Part shown: positions 23,649-32,571 of the stretch, piece by piece
Layout: each line of letters starts with the position of its first letter
How positions within the stretch are numbered: the stretch's first letter is position 1
Assembly: GCF_003097315.1 (NCBI RefSeq)
Contig: NZ_QDDL01000010.1
Span: forward strand, 1-41,968
Direction of reading: 5' to 3'
DNA: 41,968 nucleotides
Source: Pelagibaculum spongiae
Lineage (GTDB): Bacteria > Pseudomonadota > Gammaproteobacteria > Enterobacterales > Pelagibaculaceae
Translations under genes and position numbers: made by a program
Notes under the pieces: generated by a model
What the model was told of the DNA's origin: nothing
Databases searched by the model: none
What the model saw: only the letters and a program-made list of their open reading frames with translations

Positions 23649-25103
23649 GTGTCACAGTCAACAAGCGTTTCAGCTAGTCCAAGCACATCATTATTGCCCT
23701 CTTCTACTCAAGCAATGTCAGACATTTCTATTCGCCGCCGACTGACTTTAATGATTATTGGCTTACTAGTGCTTACCAGTCTGACTAGCGCCATTTGGGG
23801 TTACCAAGGTGCCAGCCATGAAGCAGAGGAATTATTCGATGCTGAATTGGCGCAGCTCGCCCGTTTTTTACAAACACAGCACCTACAAGCTGAAGACCAT
23901 CCATTATTATTAGTGCCTGGGCCCCATGTAATCGATGAAGTTTTTGGTCATAAATATGAAAAACGCATCGCCTTTCAGATTATTTCTAAAAGCGGAAATA
24001 TATTGGTCAGTTCCGCCAAATCACCGGTTGAACCATTACAAGCCGAAATCGGCTTTTCCAATTTCATGCTTGATGATAAAAACTGGCGTAGTTTTAAGAT
24101 TATTGCTGAAAACGGCAGCCAAATTATTACCGCTCAAGATGAAAAAATTCGTCAAGAGTTGGCCAGTTATATTGCCCAAGAATCGCTAATTCCCCAGTTG
24201 CTCATGCTGCCATTGGCTGCCTTGTTTTGTTGGCTGGCAATTGGCCGTGGGCTGGCACCATTAAACGCGTTATCCCAAAGAGTAAAAAGTATTTCTAGCG
24301 ATTCACTTCAGCCAATAAAAGATATTACGGTACCGCAAGAAGCACGCGGGTTAACCGACTCACTAAACGATCTACTCGCGCGACTAGAAATCACCTTGCA
24401 GCGTGAGCGACAATTCACCGCCGATGCTGCGCATGAATTAAGAACACCGCTTGCAGCATTACAGCTACATACCCAACTTGCCCAGCGCCAAGCAGTGAAA
24501 TCAGCGGCAAATGATCAACTTAATCAATCGCTCGACCAAGTATTACAAGGCACTCGAAGACTCACTCGTTTGGTCGAGCAATTATTGATGCTTTCAAGAT
24601 TAGAAAGCCAGTCATCAAACGCTGCAGGTCAATCAACGCTTTCGCTAATCCCTATCTGCCAACAACAGTTTTCTGATTTACTACCAATGGCTGATCAAAA
24701 ACACTTACAGCTGATATTAAATGCACCGCAAACTAATGCTGTACCTACTTATCAAATCAATGGTCACAGCGAAGCGCTCGCCATTTTAATTCGTAATTTA
24801 TTAGACAATGCGATTAAATATTCACCCGAAAATGGCGAAGTCACCTTATCTTTACAGCAAAATGACTTAACCAATCAATTACAAATTTCAGTCACCGACC
24901 AAGGCTGCGGCTTCAGCCAACAAGCATTAACTCATGCTACCGAACGTTTCTGGCGAGATATAGAAAGCAGCCAAAGCTTAACAGGAAGTGGATTAGGGTT
25001 ATCTTTGGTAAAGCGGATTGTCGAGCTGATGGATGGAAGTATTCAAATTGAAAACCAGCAAGCTGGCGGTGCTAAGGTGACGGTTTTTTTAACCGGGAAA
25101 TAA
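23649..25103 (+). CDS. QseC-like sensor histidine kinase
   Basis: An inner-membrane kinase of 484 residues from the GTG at 23649, which has GAGAGA upstream and sits one base after the regulator's stop; a TTG at 23634 would add five residues and overlap the regulator. After a Ser-rich cytoplasmic tail come TM1 (LTLMIIGLLVLTSLTSAIW), a periplasmic sensor of about 125 residues, TM2 (LLMLPLAALFCWLAIGRGLAPL), a HAMP-like linker, the H-box AAHELRTPLAAL, N-box NLLDNAIKYS, G1 DQGCGF and G2 TGSGLGLSLVKRI. The layout matches the QseC/PmrB/TctE class. Its ligand is unknown; a product or lipid change made by the upstream enzymes is one possibility. Confidence 0.92.
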   Translation: MSQSTSVSASPSTSLLPSSTQAMSDISIRRRLTLMIIGLLVLTSLTSAIWGYQGASHEAEELFDAELAQLARFLQTQHLQAEDHPLLLVPGPHVIDEVFGHKYEKRIAFQIISKSGNILVSSAKSPVEPLQAEIGFSNFMLDDKNWRSFKIIAENGSQIITAQDEKIRQELASYIAQESLIPQLLMLPLAALFCWLAIGRGLAPLNALSQRVKSISSDSLQPIKDITVPQEARGLTDSLNDLLARLEITLQRERQFTADAAHELRTPLAALQLHTQLAQRQAVKSAANDQLNQSLDQVLQGTRRLTRLVEQLLMLSRLESQSSNAAGQSTLSLIPICQQQFSDLLPMADQKHLQLILNAPQTNAVPTYQINGHSEALAILIRNLLDNAIKYSPENGEVTLSLQQNDLTNQLQISVTDQGCGFSQQALTHATERFWRDIESSQSLTGSGLGLSLVKRIVELMDGSIQIENQQAGGAKVTVFLTGK

Positions 25104-25221
25104 TTTAAATAGTATTCGACAAACACCTTATGGGACATGCTAGAGCACAACCAATCTCCAAGCTCTTCGAGCCAATTATTAAGTGTGCTATTCATAATTC
25201 AAGACATTTAAAAGTTTACAA

Positions 25222-25255
25222 CAAATGACGCGTATTGAGCCTTTGGCGTCATTTG
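25222..25255. terminator. hairpin between the kinase and a convergent lipoprotein gene
   Basis: CAAATGACGC / GCGTCATTTG, a perfect 10-bp stem with a 14-base loop and no clear T-run. It lies between the 3' ends of two converging genes and may serve both. Confidence 0.45.
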
Positions 25256-25274
25256 CTTGTGCTTGTTAAGCAGT

Positions 25275-25802
25275 TTACATATAAAGTGCTTCTGTATTGG
25301 GTTCAGAACTTTTTACGCGCTCAGAAAATCCTTTAAACAAAAATGATATTCTGCTGCCACTATCACCAAATAACCGTGACTTGATTGCAGGGTAGATTAG
25401 TAAGGAAATTCTACTTTCTGGCATGCCAGAAACTAAGAAAGGTTGGTTGTACTCATTACTCCAAAAGAACTCGCCACCATGCTCTTTGTAGGCAACAAAC
25501 AAGGTATATGCGGTCATGAGTTCAATAATTGAATTGGTGCGCTCTTCCGGCATTTCATCAGCAAAGTCTGATGCTTCTTCAAGCATTTCATCAACAGCAG
25601 ACAGGCTGTCAGCTGAAAAATCTAATTGATCATCAAGTCTGGGGTTAAATTGCTGCGCTGCAAATTCAGCATCTTTCTGTATTTGATTTTGTAGCTCGCT
25701 CACGATTACTTCCTGCGATTGTTTGTTTTTAACTTTGTAAGTTTCTACTATGGGTACGCAAGATACAAGTGCAAATGAAAGTATGTAAAAGGCAAATTTC
25801 AT
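25275..25802 (-). CDS. hypothetical lipoprotein
   Basis: A 175-residue protein read from the ATG at 25802, chosen because AGGCGG lies seven bases upstream and the product then begins with a clean lipoprotein signal (MKFAFYILSFALVSC, Cys15). An in-frame ATG 33 bases earlier would put a polar tail before the signal. The mature part is acidic and helical in the first half (LDDQLDFSADSLSAVDEMLEEA) followed by a mixed segment with VAYKEHGGEFFWSNEYNQP. No family recognised. It is a lone gene converging on the kinase gene. Confidence 0.6.
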   Translation of the reverse strand: MKFAFYILSFALVSCVPIVETYKVKNKQSQEVIVSELQNQIQKDAEFAAQQFNPRLDDQLDFSADSLSAVDEMLEEASDFADEMPEERTNSIIELMTAYTLFVAYKEHGGEFFWSNEYNQPFLVSGMPESRISLLIYPAIKSRLFGDSGSRISFLFKGFSERVKSSEPNTEALYM

Positions 25803-25955
25803 TGGATTACCGCCTAACAGCTTAATAGTGTGCATGCTCCATATAGCATTAATACAACCTGTCAGTTAAACCAACAAACCATTAATTAAAAACAAAACAA
25901 TTATATTGATTGGAACTAGTTAAAACAAATCGTGCATGCGTGTTTTTCCAAGATA

Positions 25956-26205
25956 GCAGGTTTCTCGTTACCCCAGAACGACCTGCCATTAACTCTATGA
26001 TACAAAAATTAATTTGATGATCGCTTAGTAAATCGCGCATTAACAGTTACCGCCAAGTCAAAATAATCACCGGAAAGTTTCACCCTTGGCTACTTGGCTT
26101 TGGAATGGCTTCTACGGATGGAGAAAATGCAGAAAAATGTCGGAAACATTTTCTGTCTGCATCGCCCTAATCCGTGGATCCATGCACTTCCTACTCGGAA
26201 TGACA
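25956..26205. repeat. cluster of hairpin sequences in a 383-bp gap
   Basis: Three structures occur in a gene-free gap (25836-26218). GCAGGTTTCTCGTT / AACGACCTGC is at 25956-25985. A nested hairpin ATGCAG…CTGCAT lies at 26127-26162, with inner arms AGAAAAATGT / ACATTTTCT, flanked by the outer arms ACGGAT (about 26115) and ATCCGT (about 26172). GGATCCATGCACTTCC then TACTCGGAATGACAGG at 26177-26208 resembles the widespread TGGAT-CCCGC…GGGAATGAC intergenic repeat. The inner hairpin core is similar to that at 744-773. Confidence 0.4.
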
Positions 26206-26218
26206 GGTGCTTAATCAA

Positions 26219-26785
26219 TCAAGCCAACGCTTTTTTAATCAGCACCAAGGCTGCATCTGGAAGATCGAGCGCTAAAGCAGCTTGATGGGCTTTGTCAGAC
26301 ATTTTTCCCCATGTCTTTTGTACAATTCTAATAATTTTTTCTTCAGCATGCTTGGCGGCAAAAGGTAAAAATGCCGTTTCAATGAATACCATACAAGCAC
26401 AGTCTTCCAGCGCTTGTACTTCGCCATCTCTTTTTATGCCTTGCTTGCGAATAATCGCCTCAGCGCGAGAACAATCCTGATCGCTATAACCATTTTGTTT
26501 CATGGTAGCTACTGCTTTGTCAGCATGTAGTTTTGCTAAAGATGTACGCCATTTCAAATAGCCAGTACGGTCCATAGGAAAGTCGGAACGAGGCATCTCC
26601 CAACGGCACAAATGTTGGCTACGCACTGCAATGGTTAGCACTTCAGAGGCATTCGGATACAAGATTTCAAGCCAACGGCTGCAATGCTCGGCATATATCA
26701 ACTCTTGTGCTTTTCCATCGACCTTTTTAGGGTCTTGTTTATGCAGCGTATCGATTGCTTGAAGTGTTTGCTGGAGTTGGGACAT
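26219..26785 (-). CDS. DUF4202-family protein
   Basis: A 188-residue soluble protein matching the DUF4202 family by its pattern: AIDTLHKQDP near the start, ELIYAEHCSRWLE, AVRSQHLCRWEMPRSDFPMD in the middle, GYLKWRTSLAKLHAD, EAIIRKQG, and LEDCACMVFIETAF. Conserved His, Arg, Trp and Cys residues suggest a metal- or nucleotide-binding helical fold, possibly HD-like, but no activity is established. AGGAAA precedes the ATG at 26785. It follows gph on the same strand, separated by an ERIC-like element that may affect read-through. Confidence 0.8.
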   Translation of the reverse strand: MSQLQQTLQAIDTLHKQDPKKVDGKAQELIYAEHCSRWLEILYPNASEVLTIAVRSQHLCRWEMPRSDFPMDRTGYLKWRTSLAKLHADKAVATMKQNGYSDQDCSRAEAIIRKQGIKRDGEVQALEDCACMVFIETAFLPFAAKHAEEKIIRIVQKTWGKMSDKAHQAALALDLPDAALVLIKKALA

Positions 26786-26803
26786 GCTGTTTTCCTATTT
26801 TTT

Positions 26804-26922
26804 TATACCCTGAAGTTGCAGGGGCGTTGGCTACTTTCGCTCACCCCAATCACTTACCATAGTATGCTCACGGGGCTTCGCTCATTTGCCGCCTACCTGC
26901 ACCCTCAATTACTTTGGGTATA
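26804..26922 (-). repeat. ERIC-like element, copy 2 (well preserved)
   Basis: On the minus strand it runs from TATACCCAAAGTAATTG through GCAGGTAGGCGGCAAATGAG, GTAAGTGATTGGGGTGAGCG (nearly the classic ERIC core) and GCCAACGCCCCTGCAACTTC to GGGTATA. The ends are a TATACCC / GGGTATA inverted repeat. At 119 bp it is close to ERIC's 127 bp. It lies between gph and the DUF4202 gene, as expected for a transcribed intergenic element. Confidence 0.85.
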
Positions 26923-26952
26923 GTATTATGGTTTTAGCAGAGCATTTTTTAT

Positions 26953-27666
26953 TTAATTAAAACAATGAGAAATTAAATCTAATCGTTCAATCAATGCATC
27001 TGGCTGACTATCTGCGATATCTTCGCCATGGTTATAACCATAAGGCAAGCAAACTACTGCTACCTTGGCATTTCTAGCAGCACCCACATCATTTTTTGAA
27101 TCACCGACCATAATGCACTGCGCTGCAGTCACATTAAAATGCGCCATAGTGTGCAGTAGTGGCTGAGGATGCGGTTTTTTCTCTGGCAAGCTATCGCCAC
27201 CAATCCAGAAATCAAAGTATTGAATCATATTTTGTGTTTTTAAAATATCTTCAACAAATTGATAAGGCTTGTTAGTGACCACCGCCATTTTCACACCCTG
27301 GTTTTGCAACCATTGCAAGCCGTCAAGTACGCCGTCATAAGTGCAAGTTAACGAGTGTTGGTCTGCGTAATAGTGCATAAACAATGGGTGGGCTTTAGCA
27401 AATAATTCAGCAGTGCAATTACCTGCCATATCATCCGCTAGCGCTCGCTTGACTAGCATAACACCGCCATTACCTACCCAATCTCGAACCTTTTCAACTC
27501 CAACTACAGGCCGATTTAAGTCAGCCAGCATTTTATCGATGGCTATCGCTAAATCAGGTACTGAATCAACCAAGGTTCCATCAAGATCAAACATTGCCAG
27601 CTTTAGGTTTTTCAGCGCTGGTAATGATTGCTTAGGACTATTTTCAGAAGAAATAGATGGGCTCAT
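26953..27666 (-). CDS. gph: phosphoglycolate phosphatase
   Basis: A HAD phosphatase of 237 residues that removes phosphate from 2-phosphoglycolate, a by-product of DNA 3'-end repair. Motif I is FDLDGTLVDS with nucleophile Asp27 and acid/base Asp29; the cap region includes DWVGNGGVMLVKRAL, the Gph family signature; motif II is VVTNKP; motif III Lys lies in KKPHPQPLL and motif IV is MVGDSKNDVGAA. The N-terminus carries about 20 residues more than E. coli Gph (252 overall length is similar). It lies 77 bases downstream of rpe on the same strand, the common rpe-gph arrangement, so the two are probably co-transcribed. Confidence 0.94.
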   Translation of the reverse strand: MSPSISSENSPKQSLPALKNLKLAMFDLDGTLVDSVPDLAIAIDKMLADLNRPVVGVEKVRDWVGNGGVMLVKRALADDMAGNCTAELFAKAHPLFMHYYADQHSLTCTYDGVLDGLQWLQNQGVKMAVVTNKPYQFVEDILKTQNMIQYFDFWIGGDSLPEKKPHPQPLLHTMAHFNVTAAQCIMVGDSKNDVGAARNAKVAVVCLPYGYNHGEDIADSQPDALIERLDLISHCFN

Positions 27667-27743
27667 TTACAGTTAGTCCATTAAAGGCGAGATAAAAACG
27701 GGAGCACTGAATGCACTCCCGAGAAGCAGCTATTTAATCGCAG

Positions 27744-28415
27744 TTATTTAACTTGAGATAATTGCTGACGCATTTGATCAATGCTGCCTTTGTAATCACC
27801 ACTATTAAAAATGGCTGAACCTGCTACAAATGTGTCAACACCGGCTTCTGCAATTTCTTTAATGTTTGCGACATTCACGCCACCATCAATTTCCAGGCGA
27901 ATATCACGGCCTGAAGCATCAATTAACTGGCGAACCTTGCGCGCTTTGTCCAACGTAGTATCGATAAATTTCTGACCACCAAAACCTGGGTTTACTGACA
28001 TCAGTAAGATCACGTCTAAGCGATCCATTACATATTCCAGACATTCCAAAGAAGTGCCCGGATTTAATACCAAGCCCGCTTTACAGCCATTGTCTTTGAT
28101 TAACTGCAATGAACGATCTAAGTGCTCACTCGCTTCTGGGTGGAAGGTAATGTAATCGGCACCGGCTTTGGCAAATTGAGGAATTAATGCATCTACAGGC
28201 TTGACCATCAAATGCACATCAATCGGCGCAGTAATGCCGTAGTCACGGAGTGCCTTACAAACCATTGGGCCAAAGGTCAGGTTAGGCACGTAATGGTTGT
28301 CCATTACATCAAAGTGAACCCAGTCAGCGCCAGATTCAATCACCTTGGCAACATCGTCACCGAGACGCGCCAGATCGGCAGACAAAATAGAAGGAGCGAT
28401 TTTAAAATCTTTCAT
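27744..28415 (-). CDS. rpe: ribulose-phosphate 3-epimerase
   Basis: A 223-residue TIM-barrel enzyme interconverting D-ribulose 5-phosphate and D-xylulose 5-phosphate in the pentose phosphate pathway. Active-site residues are in place: Ser11 in PSILSAD, metal ligands His34 and Asp36 in [16 protein letters not shown] with His about 68, [12 protein letters not shown], and the second catalytic Asp in LEIDGGVN, followed by VAGSAIF at the phosphate site. Length and every motif match the family. It is the first gene of the rpe-gph unit and divergent from the aldehyde dehydrogenase gene. Confidence 0.96.
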   Translation of the reverse strand: MKDFKIAPSILSADLARLGDDVAKVIESGADWVHFDVMDNHYVPNLTFGPMVCKALRDYGITAPIDVHLMVKPVDALIPQFAKAGADYITFHPEASEHLDRSLQLIKDNGCKAGLVLNPGTSLECLEYVMDRLDVILLMSVNPGFGGQKFIDTTLDKARKVRQLIDASGRDIRLEIDGGVNVANIKEIAEAGVDTFVAGSAIFNSGDYKGSIDQMRQQLSQVK

Positions 28416-28682
28416 GATGTGATGCCTAATACCTTGGAAAATTCGCGGGCAGGTTACCGCAAAGTGGCTGTGATTTCATCAGAAAGCAGTGATTAACAGC
28501 AAAAGCACCTATTGATCACAAATAGTTACCCGCACTTTCTTCGAAACCATGATGCAAAACATCTGTCATAACGATTACTGATCTACTTTAAAACTAGCGC
28601 AAGATTTAGTTGGTAAAGCCCAGTACTGGCATACGTTTGCAGCTACCTTGTAAAAAAACAAAACCATAACAGGACAACTTCT

Positions 28683-30119
28683 ATGGAACATTTTCCGTTG
28701 TTAGTCGAGCAAGCAACTGCTGCAGCTGGCCAACATACCGTTCTTTCTCCTTTCGATCGCCAGCCAATTGCCACCGTTGATACTGCTAACTCACAACATG
28801 TCGAACAAGCCTTAAGCAATGCTTATCGCCTATTTCGTGATCGCGATAGTTGGCTTGCCATCGATCAACGAATCGAAATTCTCGAAAAGCTCGCGGTTTT
28901 AATCGACAGTCACCATGAACATTTATCTTTGGAATCTGCTCGTGAAGGTGGCAAGCCATTATTAGATTCCCGGGTAGAAGTTTCTCGCGGTTTAGATGGT
29001 GTAAAGCTAGCCATTGAAGCACTGCGTAAAGATGGCGGCAGCATGCCAATGGTTAATGGCGCTGCAGGTTCTCGCCACCACCTGGCTTTTACCACCCGCG
29101 AACCTATCGGTGTCGTGGTTGCAGTGAGTGCATTTAACCACCCATTTAATTTAATCATTCACCAAGTGATTCCTGCGGTTGCTTCGGGCTGCCCAGTTAT
29201 CGTCAAGCCAGCCGGTGATACACCCCTTTCTTGTATGCGGATTATTCAAATGCTGCATCAAGCTGGCCTACCTCCTGCTTGGGCTCAAGCAATGGTCACT
29301 GCAGAAACCAGCCATGCAACTCAGCTGGTCACTGATTCTCGCGTCGGATTTTTCTCATTTATTGGCTCATCAAAAGTCGGCTGGATGCTCAAAAGCAAAC
29401 TAGCAGCAGGCACTCGCTGCGCACTAGAACACGGTGGCGTTGCCCCGGTAATTGTTCATGAAGATGCTGATATCGAACAAACCATTCAGTCACTGGCAAA
29501 AGGTGGTTACTACCACGCTGGCCAGGTGTGCGTTTCGGTACAGCGAGTTTATGCGCATAAGTCGGTATTTCAGCAATTAGCCAAAGGGCTAGCAAATGCT
29601 GCAAACGCGATGAAAGTTGGCGACCCAACGAGTCCGACTACCGAAGTTGGCCCATTAATTCGCCCTGCAGAATTAGAACGAATTCATAGTTGGGTTGAAG
29701 AAGCAGTTAAAGGTGGCGCAGTGTTGGCAGCTGGTGGCAAGGCCATTAGCGAAACCTGCTATCCACCCACCCTATTATTAAACCCTGCAGAAGATGCCAA
29801 AGTCAGCACTGAAGAAGTGTTTGGCCCGGTCGTTTGTTTGTATGAGTTCGACGAAATGGATCAAGCGATTAATCGGGCTAATAGCTTACCGGTTGCATTT
29901 CAGGCGGCAGTATTTGGCAAAGACATGGAGAAAATCCTCCGCTGCTACAAACGCCTAGACGCTTCAGCGGTGATGGTTAATCAACATACTGCTTTTCGAG
30001 TCGACGGCATGCCATTTGCTGGATTACGCCAATCAGGTATCGGCGTTGGCGGCATCGAACACACCATCGCTGAAATGCAAATAGAAAAAATGATGGTGAT
30101 TCGCTCCGAGCAACTATAA
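28683..30119 (+). CDS. NAD(P)-dependent aldehyde dehydrogenase
   Basis: A 478-residue aldehyde dehydrogenase. The catalytic nucleophile is Cys283 in GQVCVSVQR, the general base Glu249 in LEHGGVAP, and the oxyanion Asn152 in FNHPFN. The cofactor region has VIVKPAGDTPLS and FIGSSKVGW, and the C-terminus has EVFGPVV and FAGLRQSGIGVGG. The ATG at 28683 has AGGACA upstream. The subgroup looks like the lactaldehyde/glyceraldehyde-type or benzaldehyde-like enzymes rather than betaine aldehyde dehydrogenase, but the substrate is not fixed. The AlsS-like TPP enzyme follows on the same strand after a hairpin, suggesting linked handling of 2-keto acids and aldehydes. Confidence 0.92.
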   Translation: MEHFPLLVEQATAAAGQHTVLSPFDRQPIATVDTANSQHVEQALSNAYRLFRDRDSWLAIDQRIEILEKLAVLIDSHHEHLSLESAREGGKPLLDSRVEVSRGLDGVKLAIEALRKDGGSMPMVNGAAGSRHHLAFTTREPIGVVVAVSAFNHPFNLIIHQVIPAVASGCPVIVKPAGDTPLSCMRIIQMLHQAGLPPAWAQAMVTAETSHATQLVTDSRVGFFSFIGSSKVGWMLKSKLAAGTRCALEHGGVAPVIVHEDADIEQTIQSLAKGGYYHAGQVCVSVQRVYAHKSVFQQLAKGLANAANAMKVGDPTSPTTEVGPLIRPAELERIHSWVEEAVKGGAVLAAGGKAISETCYPPTLLLNPAEDAKVSTEEVFGPVVCLYEFDEMDQAINRANSLPVAFQAAVFGKDMEKILRCYKRLDASAVMVNQHTAFRVDGMPFAGLRQSGIGVGGIEHTIAEMQIEKMMVIRSEQL

Positions 30120-30172
30120 ATAAACTTGGAAATAAAGCGTTCACATTACATACATCAGTTATCTAATTAAAT

Positions 30173-30199
30173 AGCGGCCATTTTTATAAAATGGCCGCT
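30173..30199 (+). terminator. hairpin between aldehyde dehydrogenase and the TPP enzyme
   Basis: AGCGGCCATTTT / AAAATGGCCGCT, 12-bp perfect stem with a 3-base loop. It is not followed by a T-run, though the stem contains T and A tracts. It separates the two genes and argues for the internal start of the next one. Confidence 0.6.
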
Positions 30200-30242
30200 T
30201 ATGAAAAAAATCAGCATAGATAAATTAACAGGAATTAAAACA

Positions 30243-31895
30243 ATGAAAGCATCCGATCTATTTGTTAAGTGTCTCGAAGAAGAAGGTATTGAATATATTT
30301 TTGGTGTTCCCGGTGAAGAAAATGCCGATTTTATGATTTCTTTAGAACAATCAGAAAGCGTACGTTTTATTCTGACTCGCCACGAACAAGGCGCAGCATT
30401 TATGGCCGAAATTTATGGCCGATTAACCGGCCAGCCTGCCGGTTGCTTGGGCACGCTCGGTCCGGGTGCTACCAACCTGATTACCGGTGTTGCAGACTCC
30501 AATATGGACCGCGCACCGATGCTAGTGTTAACCGGCCAAGGTTCTACCCGCCGCTTACATAAAGAGTCCCACCAGATTATGGATGTTGTCGGCATGTTTA
30601 AGCCGGTCACCAAATGGGCCGAAACCATTTACCACCAAGACAACATTCCAGAAATGATTCGCAAGGCAGTTCGAATTGCCCGCAGCGAAAAACCCGGCGC
30701 AGTCTTATTAGAATTACCAGAAGATATTGCAAAATTAGATTCACTATCATTGCCAATGAAGCCTCAACGATTCCGTCGTCCAGTGCCCCATCAAGAACAA
30801 ATCTTGCAAGCGGTTGAGCAAATCAAAAAAGCCAAACGGCCGATTATTATTGCTGGTAATGGTTGCATTCGTACTCGAGCTAGTGAACAACTACGCATTC
30901 TATGTGAAATGACCGGCATTGGTGTGGTCAGCACATTTATGGGTAAAGGTGCGGTAGACATGGATGCAGATTACTGCCTGTATACAGTTGGTTTAGGGCA
31001 AAAAGACCTGACTAACTGCGCTATTGATGCATCAGATTTAGTTATCTCGCTCGGTTTTGACATGGTTGAATACCATCCGAAACAGTGGAACAAAGGTAAG
31101 AACAAAGCCGTTATTCACGTCGACTACCAGCCAACCGAAATTGATGAGCATTACCACCCAGAGCTCGAGTTAGTGGGTGATGTAGCCCACTCGATTGAAA
31201 TGCTGATTGCAGAATTAAAAGCGCAAGGTGGTTACAGCTTCGACAGCAGCCAACAACTATCTACTCGCGATCAAATGAAAGCCGAGCTGGCGATTCATAA
31301 AGACGATAAAACCGAAGGTACAATTCGTCCACAAAAAGCAATTTGGGATGTTCGACAAGTATTAGGTGCCGACGATATTCTGCTGTCAGATGTTGGTGCG
31401 CATAAAATGTGGATCGCTCGTCATTATCAGTGCCATTCACCAAACACTTGCTTAATTCCAAATGGTTTCTGCTCAATGGGCTTTGCATTACCCGGCGCCA
31501 TTGCCGCCAACATAGTGCACCCGGATCGTAAAGTTTTAGCCATTTGTGGTGATGCCGGTTTCTTGATGAACGTTCAAGAAATGGAAACTGCCAAACGTTT
31601 GAATTCCAATATCACCGTGATGGTTTGGGAAGATCAAATGTACGGTTTAATCGCTTGGAAACAACAGGCGCAATTTGGCAAACATACCGACCTCTCGTTC
31701 ACCAATCCTGACTGGATGAAGCTAGCGTCATCATTTGGCTGGAATGGTCACTGGTGTGATAAATCAGAAAATCTGCAAGATGTATTAAAACGCAGCTTCA
31801 GCGAAATGGGGCCAAGCCTAATAGTCATCCCGATTGATTACCGTGAAAACGATAAATTAACCGAGCGCCTAGGTGAAATTTCCTGCCCAATTTAG
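30243..31895 (+). CDS. acetolactate synthase-like TPP enzyme (AlsS/catalytic-subunit type)
   Basis: A 550-residue thiamine-diphosphate enzyme. Start 30243 was chosen over an in-frame ATG at 30201 because AGGAA precedes it and MKASDLFVKCLEEEGIEYIFG is the family's true beginning; the upstream ATG abuts a hairpin. The catalytic Glu48 lies in RHEQGAAFMAE, followed by GTLGPGATN and MVLTGQ-like PMLVLTGQG. The TPP motif begins GDAGFLMNVQE and ends near NITVMVW. Such enzymes condense two pyruvates to acetolactate. No regulatory subunit gene (ilvN) follows, consistent with a catabolic AlsS-like role or another carboligase (for example one acting on glyoxylate or an aldehyde). Without the FAD-site check the subgroup remains open. 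Confidence 0.82.
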   Translation: MKASDLFVKCLEEEGIEYIFGVPGEENADFMISLEQSESVRFILTRHEQGAAFMAEIYGRLTGQPAGCLGTLGPGATNLITGVADSNMDRAPMLVLTGQGSTRRLHKESHQIMDVVGMFKPVTKWAETIYHQDNIPEMIRKAVRIARSEKPGAVLLELPEDIAKLDSLSLPMKPQRFRRPVPHQEQILQAVEQIKKAKRPIIIAGNGCIRTRASEQLRILCEMTGIGVVSTFMGKGAVDMDADYCLYTVGLGQKDLTNCAIDASDLVISLGFDMVEYHPKQWNKGKNKAVIHVDYQPTEIDEHYHPELELVGDVAHSIEMLIAELKAQGGYSFDSSQQLSTRDQMKAELAIHKDDKTEGTIRPQKAIWDVRQVLGADDILLSDVGAHKMWIARHYQCHSPNTCLIPNGFCSMGFALPGAIAANIVHPDRKVLAICGDAGFLMNVQEMETAKRLNSNITVMVWEDQMYGLIAWKQQAQFGKHTDLSFTNPDWMKLASSFGWNGHWCDKSENLQDVLKRSFSEMGPSLIVIPIDYRENDKLTERLGEISCPI

Positions 31896-31914
31896 TTCTA
31901 ACTAACGGAATTGG

Positions 31915-31944
31915 AAATGGCTCGCAATGTGCGGGCCATTTTTT
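31915..31944 (+). terminator. intrinsic terminator after the TPP enzyme
   Basis: AAATGGCTCGCA, loop ATG, TGCGGGCCATTT with one wobble pair and a T-run to 31944; 20 bases after the stop codon. Confidence 0.88.
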
Positions 31945-31956
31945 CAAGGATGAAAA

Positions 31957-32571
31957 ATGCTCTATTTGTTTTTTGATATTGATGAGACGTTATGTCTAGG
32001 CTCTCATCCAATTCTACTAGATGAAATTCATGGACTTCGAAGCGCACTATTACATAAAATCAAAATACCTCAAGCTTGTCGAGAACATCCTCCAATCGGT
32101 TTCGAAAAAGCAGAAGAAATAATGATTTTTTACTTAGATTTACACTCTCAGTTATTTAAGCTTTGTAAAGAGAACGCTGATTTTTTCAAAGTTTATTTCA
32201 TTACATCTGGAAGAGGTAACAAAGCCGAATTTTTCATCCCAATATTCAATTTTGCTTTCAAAACCCAAGGATTTTTCACGCATCAAAACTTCATTGGTGA
32301 GAGTGAGATAAGGAATGATTTTGAAAAAAAACCAATCGATGAACAACGGGCATACAGCCAGATTACTAAAGATGAAACCATTTTCAAAATCATGAGAACT
32401 TTAGGGTTATCACCGCAACAATGCTTACTCATCGACGATTCTGAAACGCAACGTACAGCAGCCAACAAAAAACTCATCCCAACACTTGATCCAACAACAT
32501 CAGATTATGTTACAGAGATAGAAAGAATACTTTCTTTTACTCCTAACGTTGGCTACGAATCTGAAGTCTAA
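31957..32571 (+). CDS. HAD-like hydrolase, unknown substrate
   Basis: A 204-residue protein with a HAD core: FFDIDETL (nucleophile Asp7, acid Asp9), motif II YFITSGRGNKAEFF, motif III Lys probably within SQITKDETIFKIM, and motif IV LLIDDSETQRTAA. The spacing between motifs I and II (about 80 residues) leaves room for a small helical cap. The DIDETL wording is shared by polynucleotide phosphatases and small phosphatase-like HADs. No close assignment is possible. Codon use is AT-richer than in flanking genes, suggesting acquisition. AAGGATGAAAAATG places the ribosome binding site seven bases before the ATG. Its stop overlaps the stop of the convergent gene by a few bases. Confidence 0.72.
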   Translation: MLYLFFDIDETLCLGSHPILLDEIHGLRSALLHKIKIPQACREHPPIGFEKAEEIMIFYLDLHSQLFKLCKENADFFKVYFITSGRGNKAEFFIPIFNFAFKTQGFFTHQNFIGESEIRNDFEKKPIDEQRAYSQITKDETIFKIMRTLGLSPQQCLLIDDSETQRTAANKKLIPTLDPTTSDYVTEIERILSFTPNVGYESEV

